A stretch of 14,701 bases of DNA from Candidatus Margulisiibacteriota bacterium (GCA_041650635.1 JBAZKV010000031.1:1-14701), one strand, 5' to 3'. Shown: positions 5,667-11,751, counted from the stretch's first letter. Made by a program: numbers and translations. The notes: generated by a model not told the origin, from the sequence alone.

Positions 5667-6080
5667 TTATATTCCAAGGACCTTTATTATGACGCGCTTT
5701 TCCCTCTGTCCGTCCCACTCGCCGTAAAAGATCTGCTGCCAGGGCCCGAAGTCGGGGCGGCCTTTTGTGACGGGTACGATTATCTCGTGGTTAAGAAGCA
5801 GGGATTTTAGATGGGCATCGCCGTTGCTTTCACCTGTCTGGTGGTGCCTGTAGTCCGGCCTGTCCGGTGCTATTTTTTCCGCCCATTCCATCAGGTCATT
5901 TTTTAGACCGCTTTCCTCGTCATTTACGAATACAGAGGCTGTTATGTGCATGGCGGAAACAAGCGCCATCCCGTCGGATATTCCGGACTTTTCGATCGCT
6001 CTTTCAACTTCAGGGGTGATGTTGATGAATTCCTTCTCATTCTTTGTCTTGAGTTTAAGATATTCGGTGTAGGTTTTCAT
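5667..6080 (-). CDS. yjbQ: YjbQ/UPF0047 family protein (secondary thiamine-phosphate synthase-like)
   Basis: A 137-residue single-domain protein with the family's ordered signature: MHITASVFVNDEESG (44-58), the HHQTGESNGDAHLKSLL block (79-95) and WQQIFYGEWDG (114-124). The conserved His and acidic residues suggest a metal site. Members have been reported to show weak thiamine-phosphate synthase activity, but the physiological role is unsettled. The ATG at 6080 fits the family's usual N-terminus (MKTYTEYLKLKT); the frame upstream runs into rnpB. There is no Shine-Dalgarno. An extended -10 ends exactly 6 nt before the ATG, so the mRNA should start at or within a base of the start codon. It lies immediately downstream of the rnpB U-tract on the same strand. 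Confidence 0.92.
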   Translation of the reverse strand: MKTYTEYLKLKTKNEKEFINITPEVERAIEKSGISDGMALVSAMHITASVFVNDEESGLKNDLMEWAEKIAPDRPDYRHHQTGESNGDAHLKSLLLNHEIIVPVTKGRPDFGPWQQIFYGEWDGQREKRVIIKVLGI

Positions 6081-6086
6081 GGCAGA

Positions 6087-6095
6087 ATCATAGCA
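6087..6095 (-). promoter_or_regulatory. Extended -10 promoter giving a leaderless yjbQ mRNA
   Basis: TGC-TATGAT (6095-6087, minus strand) places the +1 at 6080, the A of the yjbQ ATG. It sits between the rnpB U-tract (6106-6098) and the gene, so one transcript ends and the next begins within about 20 bp. Confidence 0.55.
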
Positions 6096-6097
6096 CG

Positions 6098-6118
6098 AAA
6101 AAAAAATTAAGGGCAAGC
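6098..6118 (-). terminator. rnpB 3' end and U-tract
   Basis: The 3' strand of P1 (GCTTGCCCTT) is followed on the minus strand by AA and nine consecutive T (6106-6098). P1, or the preceding stem, plus the U-run can act as an intrinsic terminator for RNase P RNA. Confidence 0.55.
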
Positions 6119-6500
6119 CTATAAGCCGGGTTCTGTCCACCCGGAGTTACCCGGGATGTACGGCCATCTGTCTGGGGTGTCCATCGCTGAACACCTCGAT
6201 GCGGCAATTCAATGCCTTGCTGCAGGTGGGGTTTGCCTTCTCTTATGTCCCCATAAAAGAATGTGAGCTCTTACCTCACAGTTTCAACTTTGCCATCCCC
6301 GCTTTAGGCGGGAATTCGGCCGTGTGATTTCTGTGGCACTTTCCCTGGAGTTTCCTCCGGCAGACGTTATCTGCCACCGCTTTGTGCAGCCCGGACTTTC
6401 CTCCCCTCGACTTCGCTCACTTCGTTCGCTCCGCTCGGGGCTAGCCCTGAGCGAGGAAGCGAAGCGACCGAGTCGAAGGGTAGCCGTCCAGCTTGCCCTT
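6109..6500 (-). ncRNA. rnpB: RNase P RNA, bacterial type A
   Basis: The catalytic RNA that trims tRNA 5' leaders, about 392 nt. The termini pair as P1 (AAGGGCAAGC at 6500-6491 with GCTTGCCCTT at 6118-6109). The universal core GAGGAAAGTCCGGGCTGCAC (CR I, P4) lies at about 6405-6386, followed by the GGGAAAGTGCCACAGAAA region. The 3' core ACAGAACCCGGCTTATAG lies near 6135-6118. A small extra hairpin CCCGGGTAACTCCGGG in the 3' part fits P19. The P3 helix is unusually long and consists of an inverted pair of a dispersed repeat (6403-6480) also found around the tRNA genes. A consistent promoter begins 6 nt upstream of the predicted 5' end. Confidence 0.95.
6403..6480. repeat. TTCGCTC-type repeat forming the P3 helix of RNase P RNA
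   Basis: On the plus strand one arm (6403-6440) runs CCCCTCGACTTCGCTCACTT to CGCTCGGGG. After CTA an inverted relative (6444-6480) ends GACCGAGTCGAAGGG. The arms fold on each other into a long imperfect stem exactly where P3 belongs. The first arm closely resembles 1615-1652 and 1775-1811. Confidence 0.85.
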
Positions 6501-6506
6501 GTATAT

Positions 6507-6515
6507 ATTTTAGCA
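6507..6515 (-). promoter_or_regulatory. Extended -10 promoter for rnpB
   Basis: TGC-TAAAAT (6515-6507, minus strand) predicts +1 at 6500, exactly the 5' end inferred from P1 pairing. No -35 match is visible. The agreement between RNA fold and box position makes this the best-calibrated promoter in the window. Confidence 0.65.
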
Positions 6516-6569
6516 TACCTTGTTTGAAATCCCGAGCCCGTTTTTGCGAAAGAACTTAGGGAAAATAAA

Positions 6570-7637
6570 ATGAAAGCAATAGAGATATCAGGCAGAAAAG
6601 GCGTTCATTCTCATAAACTCTGTCCGGATATTGTTTCTTCTGTAATCCGGGCCTCTGAAGGCCTAAGATCAGGGTTTAGGGATGTGATCCCATTCGTTTT
6701 GGAGCGGCCCGGGGACTCTGTTAAGAGACAGATGGTTTTCAGGTTCAAATCTCAGATGTTCTTTCCCGGGGTTGATACCGGCGCGGTGCTAAAGATCGTT
6801 CTGGGCGGTTTGATGGAAAACGGTTACGGGCTTCGCGCCCTGAGGCTTTTTTCTGCGGAGCACGCCGTCCGAAGAGGCATATTCGAAAGTTATAAGGGCT
6901 ATGAATACAGCATCTACAGCAATGGGCCGGACGCTGTCCCGGATTTTGACAGGGAAAAGTGTTTGGGAAGATTGGGACTTGAAATGTCTGATACTCCGGT
7001 GCTTGGAGGAGGTCAGTTCGCGGAACAATACGGGATCTCCTCAGAACAACTGGGAGACATGTGGCAGAAAGCGGTTAAAAAAGAGGCGGTTGTTAAGCTG
7101 GCCCCAAAGCTCCTGGCTACAGCCCTTGATCCCGGGACCGGACCCGTTGCAGTGCTGAACGCTCAAATGGCGAACTCCAGGCTTCGTGTTGAAAGGGAAG
7201 GCGGCGTCCTTTTGGCGGCGGTAGTCGAAAGCCTCGGGGAGGATTCTTCCTCCTGGGCACGGATGAGAGGAAGGTTCCTCGGAAGTTCAGAGCCGGGTCA
7301 GGCAAGGAAAGGCAGTTTGAGACAGTTCCTCGCAGATCAGCATGATAGTTATCATCTGGTTGATGACCAAAATAATTACAACGGAGTCCATCTAAGCTCG
7401 TGCGTTCTGGAGTCTGTGCTGGAAATGGCCCTCTGGTTCTTTATGGCGCCGGAAGAACTCAAAACAGGAAGATACCTTATCGAAAGGGGCATATTGAGGC
7501 CGGACCTAGACTGGCTTATGTTCAATCCCGTTGCCAATTTTGCCGGGAACAGAAAAAGTGTTTTTACCCACACCGATTGTCTTGATGCAAAACAGGCCGT
7601 GCCTGTCCTAATAGAGATACTTGAAGACCGTGGATAG
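6570..7637 (+). CDS. Divergent nucleoside-diphosphate-kinase-like protein with large insertion
   Basis: A 355-residue protein whose C-terminal part resembles the second half of nucleoside diphosphate kinase. GGVLLAAVVESLG (211-223) aligns with the SGPVVAMVWEG strand. An arginine cluster R231/R233/R235 before LGSSEP (237-242), GSLR (248-251) and NGVH with H274 (271-274) match the catalytic region, where N-x-x-H carries the phosphorylated His. ESVLEMALWFFMAPEEL (281-297) matches the family's C-terminal helix. Residues 54-117 (VFRFK, then LRLFSAEHAVRRGIFESYKG) could be the first half of the fold. About 95 residues (113-207) then separate the halves, and there are extra N- and C-terminal regions. 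Kinase activity is an inference. The ATG has a site TTAGGGA about 9 nt upstream. It is divergent from rnpB and convergent with rnhA (20-bp gap). Confidence 0.7.
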   Translation: MKAIEISGRKGVHSHKLCPDIVSSVIRASEGLRSGFRDVIPFVLERPGDSVKRQMVFRFKSQMFFPGVDTGAVLKIVLGGLMENGYGLRALRLFSAEHAVRRGIFESYKGYEYSIYSNGPDAVPDFDREKCLGRLGLEMSDTPVLGGGQFAEQYGISSEQLGDMWQKAVKKEAVVKLAPKLLATALDPGTGPVAVLNAQMANSRLRVEREGGVLLAAVVESLGEDSSSWARMRGRFLGSSEPGQARKGSLRQFLADQHDSYHLVDDQNNYNGVHLSSCVLESVLEMALWFFMAPEELKTGRYLIERGILRPDLDWLMFNPVANFAGNRKSVFTHTDCLDAKQAVPVLIEILEDRG

Positions 7638-7657
7638 ATCTTGATGCGGCGGGGTGT

Positions 7658-8059
7658 TTATGCGGAACTCTGGGCATCTATCCCTTTGTTCGCCAGCCTG
7701 TCCGCATCCCGGTTCTTTTCCCTGGGGATGTGTGTTATCCTGAACACTTCCATTTTTGACGCGAGTTTCTGCGCGAGGCTGTGCAGGCCTTTTAGTTTTT
7801 CATCTTTTACCCTGTACCTGCCGCAGACCTGTTCCACCAGAAGCTGGCTGTCCGAATAAAAGTGGGCTTTTTTATGCCCCAGCAGCAGAAGCTCCTCAAG
7901 AGCCCTTATCAGCGCCGTGTATTCGGCAACATTGTTGGTGGTTTTTCCTATGTACTCGGCCAGCTGCAAAACTTCCTTGCCGTCCTTTTGAGCCAGTACG
8001 CCGATGCCCGCAGTGCCGGGATTGTTCCTTGAAGCTCCGTCTATGTGCACCGAGATCAT
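7658..8059 (-). CDS. rnhA: Ribonuclease HI family protein
   Basis: A compact 133-residue RNase H fold that cleaves the RNA strand of RNA-DNA hybrids. The acidic catalytic set is intact: D7 in HIDGASRNNPG, E46 in NNVAEYTAL, D70 in FYSDSQLL and D120 in NRDADRLAN, with H110 in the flexible loop. It lacks the basic-protrusion handle of E. coli RNase HI and is closer to the short bacterial/archaeal RNase H group. The ATG overlaps the larC stop (ATGA, 8059-8056), so it is the last gene of the four-gene operon and translationally coupled. There is no clear functional link to the lar genes. Confidence 0.93.
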   Translation of the reverse strand: MISVHIDGASRNNPGTAGIGVLAQKDGKEVLQLAEYIGKTTNNVAEYTALIRALEELLLLGHKKAHFYSDSQLLVEQVCGRYRVKDEKLKGLHSLAQKLASKMEVFRITHIPREKNRDADRLANKGIDAQSSA

Positions 8060-9225
8060 TTTAGAGTTCTTTCCACTTCTTTATAGACTGTTTTAAGGGG
8101 GGCTTTATGTTTTGCGGCGGCTCTTTTGCAATCCTCGTATTCAGGCATAGCATTTAGCAACCTACCGCCGGCGTTGGCTCTCTTTACCCTGACGGGGCCG
8201 AAACGGGTCTTGACGGTGTCTATATGCCGGGGTAGAACATCCCTTTCGCATTTTGAGATGCGCAGGCCTATAGAAGTGGTCTCTTCAAATATTATTCTTT
8301 TGATCGAAGCAAGGTCCTTTTCTTCCGCAGTAACCTCAAGCTTTACGGCAGGCCTCGATTTTTTCATGATGACCGGGGTTAGATTGGCATCGAGCGCCCC
8401 TGCCGATAGTAATCTTTCTATAACATACTCATAGATCTGCGGATTAAGGTCGTCTATGTTCGTTTCCACCACATATACTTCTCCGCTGCCGAGGGTGGCC
8501 TTTTCACCAACCAAAACTCTCAAGAGATTGGGATGTTTGTGATCTCTTGAGCCAGCTCCGAAGCCTGAGGCCAAAACCCTCATTTTAGGGACCCGTTTAA
8601 ATTCCGCAAGAGTGGTCAGGATGGCAGCGCCGGTCGGGGTTACCAGCTCCCCTGTGATATCTGTTCCGTAAACCGGTACTCCTTTGATAAGCTCAAGAGT
8701 CGCAGGCGCGGGGACCGGAAGTCTTCCGTGAGCGCAGTCAACAAAACCGCGGCTTAGAGGAAAAGGAGAACAGTACACTTTTTCTATTTTGAGGAGTTCC
8801 AGCCCTATCACGGAACCTACAATATCCACTATGGCATCTACAGCCCCGACTTCGTGGAAATGGATCTTGTTGATACTTGTCCCGTGCACCTTTGCTTCGG
8901 CTCTGGCAAGATGGGTAAAGACGGCGACAGAGCGTTCCTTTACCGATCTAGACAATTTGCTGCGGGTGATGAGACGGGTGATGTCGGATAGATGGCGTGT
9001 TTGGGGCACGCGGCCGCGTGCCCTTACGGAGTTGTCCGTTACATCCAGATAGGTGCAAGAGATCCCGTTCTTCTTTACCTTGCGGCTTTGCAGCGAGTAT
9101 CCGGCGAGCCTGAGTTTCTTCAGCTCGGCCCTCAACTTCTTTATGCTTAATCCTGCGTCAACGAGCGCCCCCAGTATCATATTGCCGCAGGCGCCGCTGA
9201 AGCAGTCAAAATAGGCTGTCCTCAT
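8056..9225 (-). CDS. larC: Nickel pincer cofactor biosynthesis protein LarC
   Basis: A 389-residue LarC, the CTP-dependent enzyme that inserts nickel into the dithio-pyridinium mononucleotide to make the nickel-pincer cofactor first found in lactate racemase. The ATG at 9225 gives the family opening MRTAYFDCFSGACGNMILGA and has a strong GAGGAGA site. It overlaps the larB stop by ATGA. HFHEVGAVDAIVDIVG (122-137), the SPFPLSRGFVDCAHGRLPVP region (153-172), ETNIDDLNPQ (254-263) and MKKSRPA (287-293) are intact. Residues 67-75 (VRARGRVPQ) are encoded by a repeat shared with ispE and interrupt the usual run into RHLSDITRLI. The gene is one continuous frame, unlike those split by a programmed frameshift. 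Confidence 0.95.
   Translation of the reverse strand: MRTAYFDCFSGACGNMILGALVDAGLSIKKLRAELKKLRLAGYSLQSRKVKKNGISCTYLDVTDNSVRARGRVPQTRHLSDITRLITRSKLSRSVKERSVAVFTHLARAEAKVHGTSINKIHFHEVGAVDAIVDIVGSVIGLELLKIEKVYCSPFPLSRGFVDCAHGRLPVPAPATLELIKGVPVYGTDITGELVTPTGAAILTTLAEFKRVPKMRVLASGFGAGSRDHKHPNLLRVLVGEKATLGSGEVYVVETNIDDLNPQIYEYVIERLLSAGALDANLTPVIMKKSRPAVKLEVTAEEKDLASIKRIIFEETTSIGLRISKCERDVLPRHIDTVKTRFGPVRVKRANAGGRLLNAMPEYEDCKRAAAKHKAPLKTVYKEVERTLK
9001..9027. repeat. 27-nt palindromic element inside larC
   Basis: Identical to 4485-4511 when read on the larC coding strand: GTAA, the 20-bp palindrome (9004-9023), then CAA. It encodes VRARGRVPQ in frame at LarC residues 67-75, between a beta-strand segment and the conserved RHLSDI motif. 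Confidence 0.9.
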
Positions 9226-9968
9226 TTTCTCCTCATTATAGCGTCGGCAAGGCATGCAGCGCCAAAGCCGTTGTCTATGTTGACCACGCCCACTCCCGTG
9301 GCGCAGGCGTTCATCATTGTCAGAAGTGCAGAAAGCCCTTTGAAGCTGGCGCCGTAGCCGACACTGGTGGGTACTGCTATCACAGGAGCCGATGTAAGCC
9401 CGGCTATAACGCTCGGCAGCGCCCCATCCATTCCGGCAACGACTATTATGACGGGCGCGGACATAATATCCTTTGTCCTGTCAAGAAGCCTGTGAAGGCC
9501 TGCCACTCCGACATCATAGATCCTATTTGCCTTATTGCCAAGGAGCTCCGCGGTTACGGCGGCCTCTTCGGCAACCGGGATATCGGCTGTTCCAGCGGTA
9601 ATAACAAGTATCGGCTTTTTTGAGGCAGAGAGGTCCTTTCTTTTTGTGCTCCTGATGGATATAATCCGCGCGAGAGGGAAGTATTTTGCATTCGGAAGGA
9701 CTTTTTTAATCTCCAGAAATATTTTTTCATCTGCCCTTGTGGCAAGCACATCCTTCTGGGTCAAGGCTATTTTTTTAATATGTTCTATGGTCTTGCCCGG
9801 GCAGTATATGACCTCGGGAAAACCTTTTCTCAGCTGGCGGTGATGGTCGACCTTTGCAAAGCCGAGGTTCCGGTAAGGGAGAGCCCTCAAAAGCGAAAGA
9901 GCTTCAGCAGGGGAGAGCTTGCCTTTCCTGAGGCGGGACAAAATTCTTTTTAGCTGCGGAAGGTCCAT
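9222..9968 (-). CDS. larB: Nickel pincer cofactor biosynthesis protein LarB
   Basis: A 248-residue PurE-like enzyme that carboxylates the pyridinium ring of nicotinic acid adenine dinucleotide and releases AMP, giving the biscarboxylic mononucleotide precursor of the nickel-pincer cofactor. The short helical N-terminus (1-60) is followed by the core with TAGTADIPVAEEA (124-136), VAGMDGALPSVIAGL (177-191) and PTSVGYGASFKG (200-211), matching LarB. The site GAGGT lies about 10 nt before the ATG. The gene starts 12 bp after the kinase-like gene and overlaps larC by ATGA. larE and a larA-type racemase are not in the window. Confidence 0.95.
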   Translation of the reverse strand: MDLPQLKRILSRLRKGKLSPAEALSLLRALPYRNLGFAKVDHHRQLRKGFPEVIYCPGKTIEHIKKIALTQKDVLATRADEKIFLEIKKVLPNAKYFPLARIISIRSTKRKDLSASKKPILVITAGTADIPVAEEAAVTAELLGNKANRIYDVGVAGLHRLLDRTKDIMSAPVIIVVAGMDGALPSVIAGLTSAPVIAVPTSVGYGASFKGLSALLTMMNACATGVGVVNIDNGFGAACLADAIMRRK

Positions 9969-9980
9969 TGTATAAGAACC

Positions 9981-10856
9981 TCAGTTGGACATTACATTAA
10001 GTTTACTGTCCGAAACACGGATGGAGCAGGTGCCCGAGCTTTTGATGAGCTCCCCGTCAAATTTTGCGTAAGTCTCCAAAGGGCATTCAATATCGACCTT
10101 TGAGGCCCTCATACTTATCAGGTCATCAGCGTACCTTCCGCAGCCTTTCTTTATCTTTGAGCGGTTGGCCAGATACCGGAGCTTTCCGCCGCTTTTTATG
10201 ACGGCAAGGTCAAGGAGACCGTCTTCAAGGCTGGCCTTTGGAGCCACAAGCCGGCCTCCAAACAGATATCTGCCGTTTGCCACCTGCACCGAAATTACCG
10301 AGGAGTCTATCACGGAGGAGTCTGCCGTTATAACCACCCGCAGCGGCTTGAACCTGCGGAAAAAGAAAAGAGCTTGCGACACTTTGTCCATTAAGGCAAT
10401 AGGGCCGCTTCCTTCTATGCCTTGTTTTGCAAGTTCGGTCTTGAGGCCCAGGGACACGCCGTTCAAAAAATACCGCCCGTTAATAAGTCCTAGATCTATC
10501 TTTCTGGAGCGCCCCTCGACCGCGGTCTCGCATGCAGAAATAAGATCCTCGGGATCCAGCCCAAGGGACCTTGCAAAATCGTTCTTTGTTCCTGCCGGGA
10601 TCACAGCAAGACGCGTTCTGCTCCCTGCCAGCCCGTTGGCAACCTCGTTGGCAGTGCCGTCACCGCCTACAGACAGGACCAGATCAAAGCCGTCTTCGAC
10701 CGCCTTTTTTGCAAGGGTCGCGGCGCCCATCGGCCTAAAGGTGCGGTCAAGGCTGTACTCCAGCCCTCTGCCGCACAAAAAGTTCTCGACCTCGTACGCG
10801 AGCTTTTTTGCTTTTCCTTTACCGGCCTGCGGATTGACAATGATCTTGATGTTCAT
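9981..10856 (-). CDS. Diacylglycerol kinase-like lipid kinase (DagK/YegS family)
   Basis: A 291-residue protein of the DAGK catalytic superfamily, expected to phosphorylate a lipid hydroxyl using ATP at the inner membrane face. Seen: NPQAGKGKA (8-16), the nucleotide-binding GGDGT (64-68), PAGTKNDFARSLG (87-99), and the second-domain beta-sandwich with LINGRYFLNGVSLG (123-136) and EDGLLDLAVI (about 211-220). The lipid substrate cannot be told from sequence. An internal duplication gives SSVIDSSVIS (about 180-189). No Shine-Dalgarno precedes the ATG; a perfect extended -10 lies so close that the mRNA should have a leader of about 4 nt. It is the first gene of the operon with larB, larC and rnhA. 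Confidence 0.9.
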   Translation of the reverse strand: MNIKIIVNPQAGKGKAKKLAYEVENFLCGRGLEYSLDRTFRPMGAATLAKKAVEDGFDLVLSVGGDGTANEVANGLAGSRTRLAVIPAGTKNDFARSLGLDPEDLISACETAVEGRSRKIDLGLINGRYFLNGVSLGLKTELAKQGIEGSGPIALMDKVSQALFFFRRFKPLRVVITADSSVIDSSVISVQVANGRYLFGGRLVAPKASLEDGLLDLAVIKSGGKLRYLANRSKIKKGCGRYADDLISMRASKVDIECPLETYAKFDGELIKSSGTCSIRVSDSKLNVMSN

Positions 10857-10866
10857 CAGTTAAAGA

Positions 10867-10875
10867 ATTATAACA
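10867..10875 (-). promoter_or_regulatory. Extended -10 promoter of the lipid kinase-lar operon
   Basis: TGT-TATAAT (10875-10867, minus strand). The 11 bases TATGTTATAAT are identical to those at the accDA promoter. Predicted +1 is 10860, 4 nt before the ATG at 10856, so the transcript is essentially leaderless. No -35 is evident. Confidence 0.65.
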
Positions 10876-10905
10876 TAACCCTTGAGCCAAACCGCCTCAC
10901 CGCGC

Positions 10906-10940
10906 CTTAAAATAAAGGACCCCGTGGATCTCCGGGGTCT
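10906..10940 (-). terminator. Intrinsic terminator (probably bidirectional) after the small membrane peptide gene
   Basis: GACCCCG (10918-10924) pairs with CGGGGTC (10933-10939) around an 8-nt loop. On the minus strand CTTTATTTTAA follows; on the plus strand TTCTTTTATAT follows. It lies 27 bp beyond the stop codon of the 26-codon ORF and would also isolate the lipid-kinase operon. Confidence 0.8.
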
Positions 10941-10966
10941 TCTTTTATATAAAAGTACTTTTCAGC

Positions 10967-11047
10967 CTATTTTTTTGAGGATGTTGCCCACCACCATATC
11001 AAAGCGATGACTATTATCGCTATAACTACCCACCATATCCAGTTCAT
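10967..11047 (-). CDS. 26-residue Trp-rich single-span membrane peptide
   Basis: A small gene, too short for usual ORF calling. The ATG at 11047 is preceded by a perfect Shine-Dalgarno (AAAGGAGGTG, about 6 nt spacing). The peptide starts MNWIWWVVIAIIVIALIWWW and ends ATSSKK with a TAG stop (10969-10967): a pure hydrophobic helix of about 18 residues flanked by Trp clusters (WIWW and WWW), with a short positive tail. It should insert in the inner membrane as one span. It has its own near-consensus promoter and an intrinsic terminator, so it is a self-contained monocistronic unit. The function is unknown; a membrane-protein modulator or a type I-like toxin are possibilities, with no antisense RNA demonstrated. 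Confidence 0.8.
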   Translation of the reverse strand: MNWIWWVVIAIIVIALIWWWATSSKK

Positions 11048-11078
11048 ATCTTCACCTCCTTTGCTCAAGGATGTGCAA

Positions 11079-11106
11079 ATTCTACCACCGGGAAAGTGTT
11101 TGTCAA
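11079..11106 (-). promoter_or_regulatory. Sigma-70 promoter of the small membrane peptide
   Basis: TTGACA (11106-11101), a 16-bp spacer and TAGAAT (11084-11079) on the minus strand. Predicted +1 is near 11072, giving a leader of about 25 nt containing the perfect ribosome site. It is the strongest promoter match in the window after the fic promoter. Confidence 0.7.
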
Positions 11107-11115
11107 GGGGTGCTC

Positions 11116-11144
11116 TTGAAAGAGGCGGATAAAAAGATTAATAT
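11116..11144 (+). promoter_or_regulatory. Candidate promoter of the hypothetical-maf cluster
   Basis: TTGAAA (11116-11121), a 17-bp spacer and TAATAT (11139-11144); an overlapping TATAAA lies at 11142-11147. Either places +1 within about 4 nt of the ATG at 11155, again implying a very short leader. Confidence 0.4.
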
Positions 11145-11154
11145 AAAAAAAGAC

Positions 11155-11751
11155 ATGAACTTCAATTATCTTCCGCCGCTTCCAAAACCCTGTACTCTGG
11201 TGCCTGAGGCCTGGAAGGACGCGGCCAAACGGCCGAGGGGCCTTGAATACAGGAACGGCATCTATTACGCAATGGATGCCATGCCGGCCAAGAACACGGT
11301 GCTTATAAGCGCGGACTCCGTTGCCCATCTCAAAGAACTGTGTTTTTTCCTCATCTGGAGATATCAGAAGACCTATACCAGGGATTATTACGAAACACTT
11401 TACGGCAAAATGTTCCAGGCTTTTTGCGATCTGCTCGACGGCAAAAGGGCCTCTCTCAGCGGGGTTCCGGGGCTTTTTAGCGGCATAGTTTTCGGCGACA
11501 AGCAGTACAAATTCAAGATGACATTTTATTCACAGCAGACCGTGCCCATGCAGTTTTCGGGGTCAAAGATCTGTATGGGGCTTGCTGTTGACAGGGTGCA
11601 GAACGCGGCCGGACTTCCGGTAAAGAACCCCCAGGACCTTGCCAATGCTTATAAGGAACTAAAGACCATTGTTGGCCAGGAGCTTGATTACATGGCACAA
11701 AACCCCAACCTAAATAAGAAAGACGCTCCGGACCCCAAAGCCAAACAGTGA
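11155..11751 (+). CDS. Conserved-looking hypothetical protein upstream of maf
   Basis: Not recognised. From the ATG at 11155 it is 198 residues, beginning MNFNYLPPLPKPCTLVPEAW. An upstream in-frame ATG at 11071 would give 28 more residues of poor character that overlap the divergent promoter, so the later start is preferred. No Shine-Dalgarno is seen and the transcript may be leaderless. The middle has many aromatic residues (FFLIWRYQKTYTRDYYETLY, about 64-83) and may be a helical, possibly DNA- or protein-binding domain. The tail (DYMAQNPNLNKKDAPDPKAK) is polar and likely disordered. No signal peptide or transmembrane segment is evident. The stop overlaps the GTG start of maf (GTGA), so the two are translationally coupled. 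Confidence 0.7.
   Translation: MNFNYLPPLPKPCTLVPEAWKDAAKRPRGLEYRNGIYYAMDAMPAKNTVLISADSVAHLKELCFFLIWRYQKTYTRDYYETLYGKMFQAFCDLLDGKRASLSGVPGLFSGIVFGDKQYKFKMTFYSQQTVPMQFSGSKICMGLAVDRVQNAAGLPVKNPQDLANAYKELKTIVGQELDYMAQNPNLNKKDAPDPKAKQ

Noticed and set aside
6324..6527. Plus-strand ORF of 67 codons
   Set aside because: It lies entirely antisense to rnpB, and its LRSLRSLRSG stretch is the repeat in P3.
9226..9255. Longer larC start (MPCRRYNEEK...)
   Set aside because: The family N-terminus MRTAYFDCFSG begins at 9225, where there is a strong ribosome site and an ATGA overlap with larB.
10165..10863. 232-codon plus-strand ORF opposite the lipid kinase
   Set aside because: Antisense shadow of a gene with complete DAGK motifs; Ser/Pro/Arg-rich, with no ribosome site.
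11071..11154. Upstream start of the hypothetical gene before maf
   Set aside because: The added residues overlap the divergent promoter of the small peptide gene and show no protein-like pattern. The promoter candidate at 11116-11144 also lies inside this extension.
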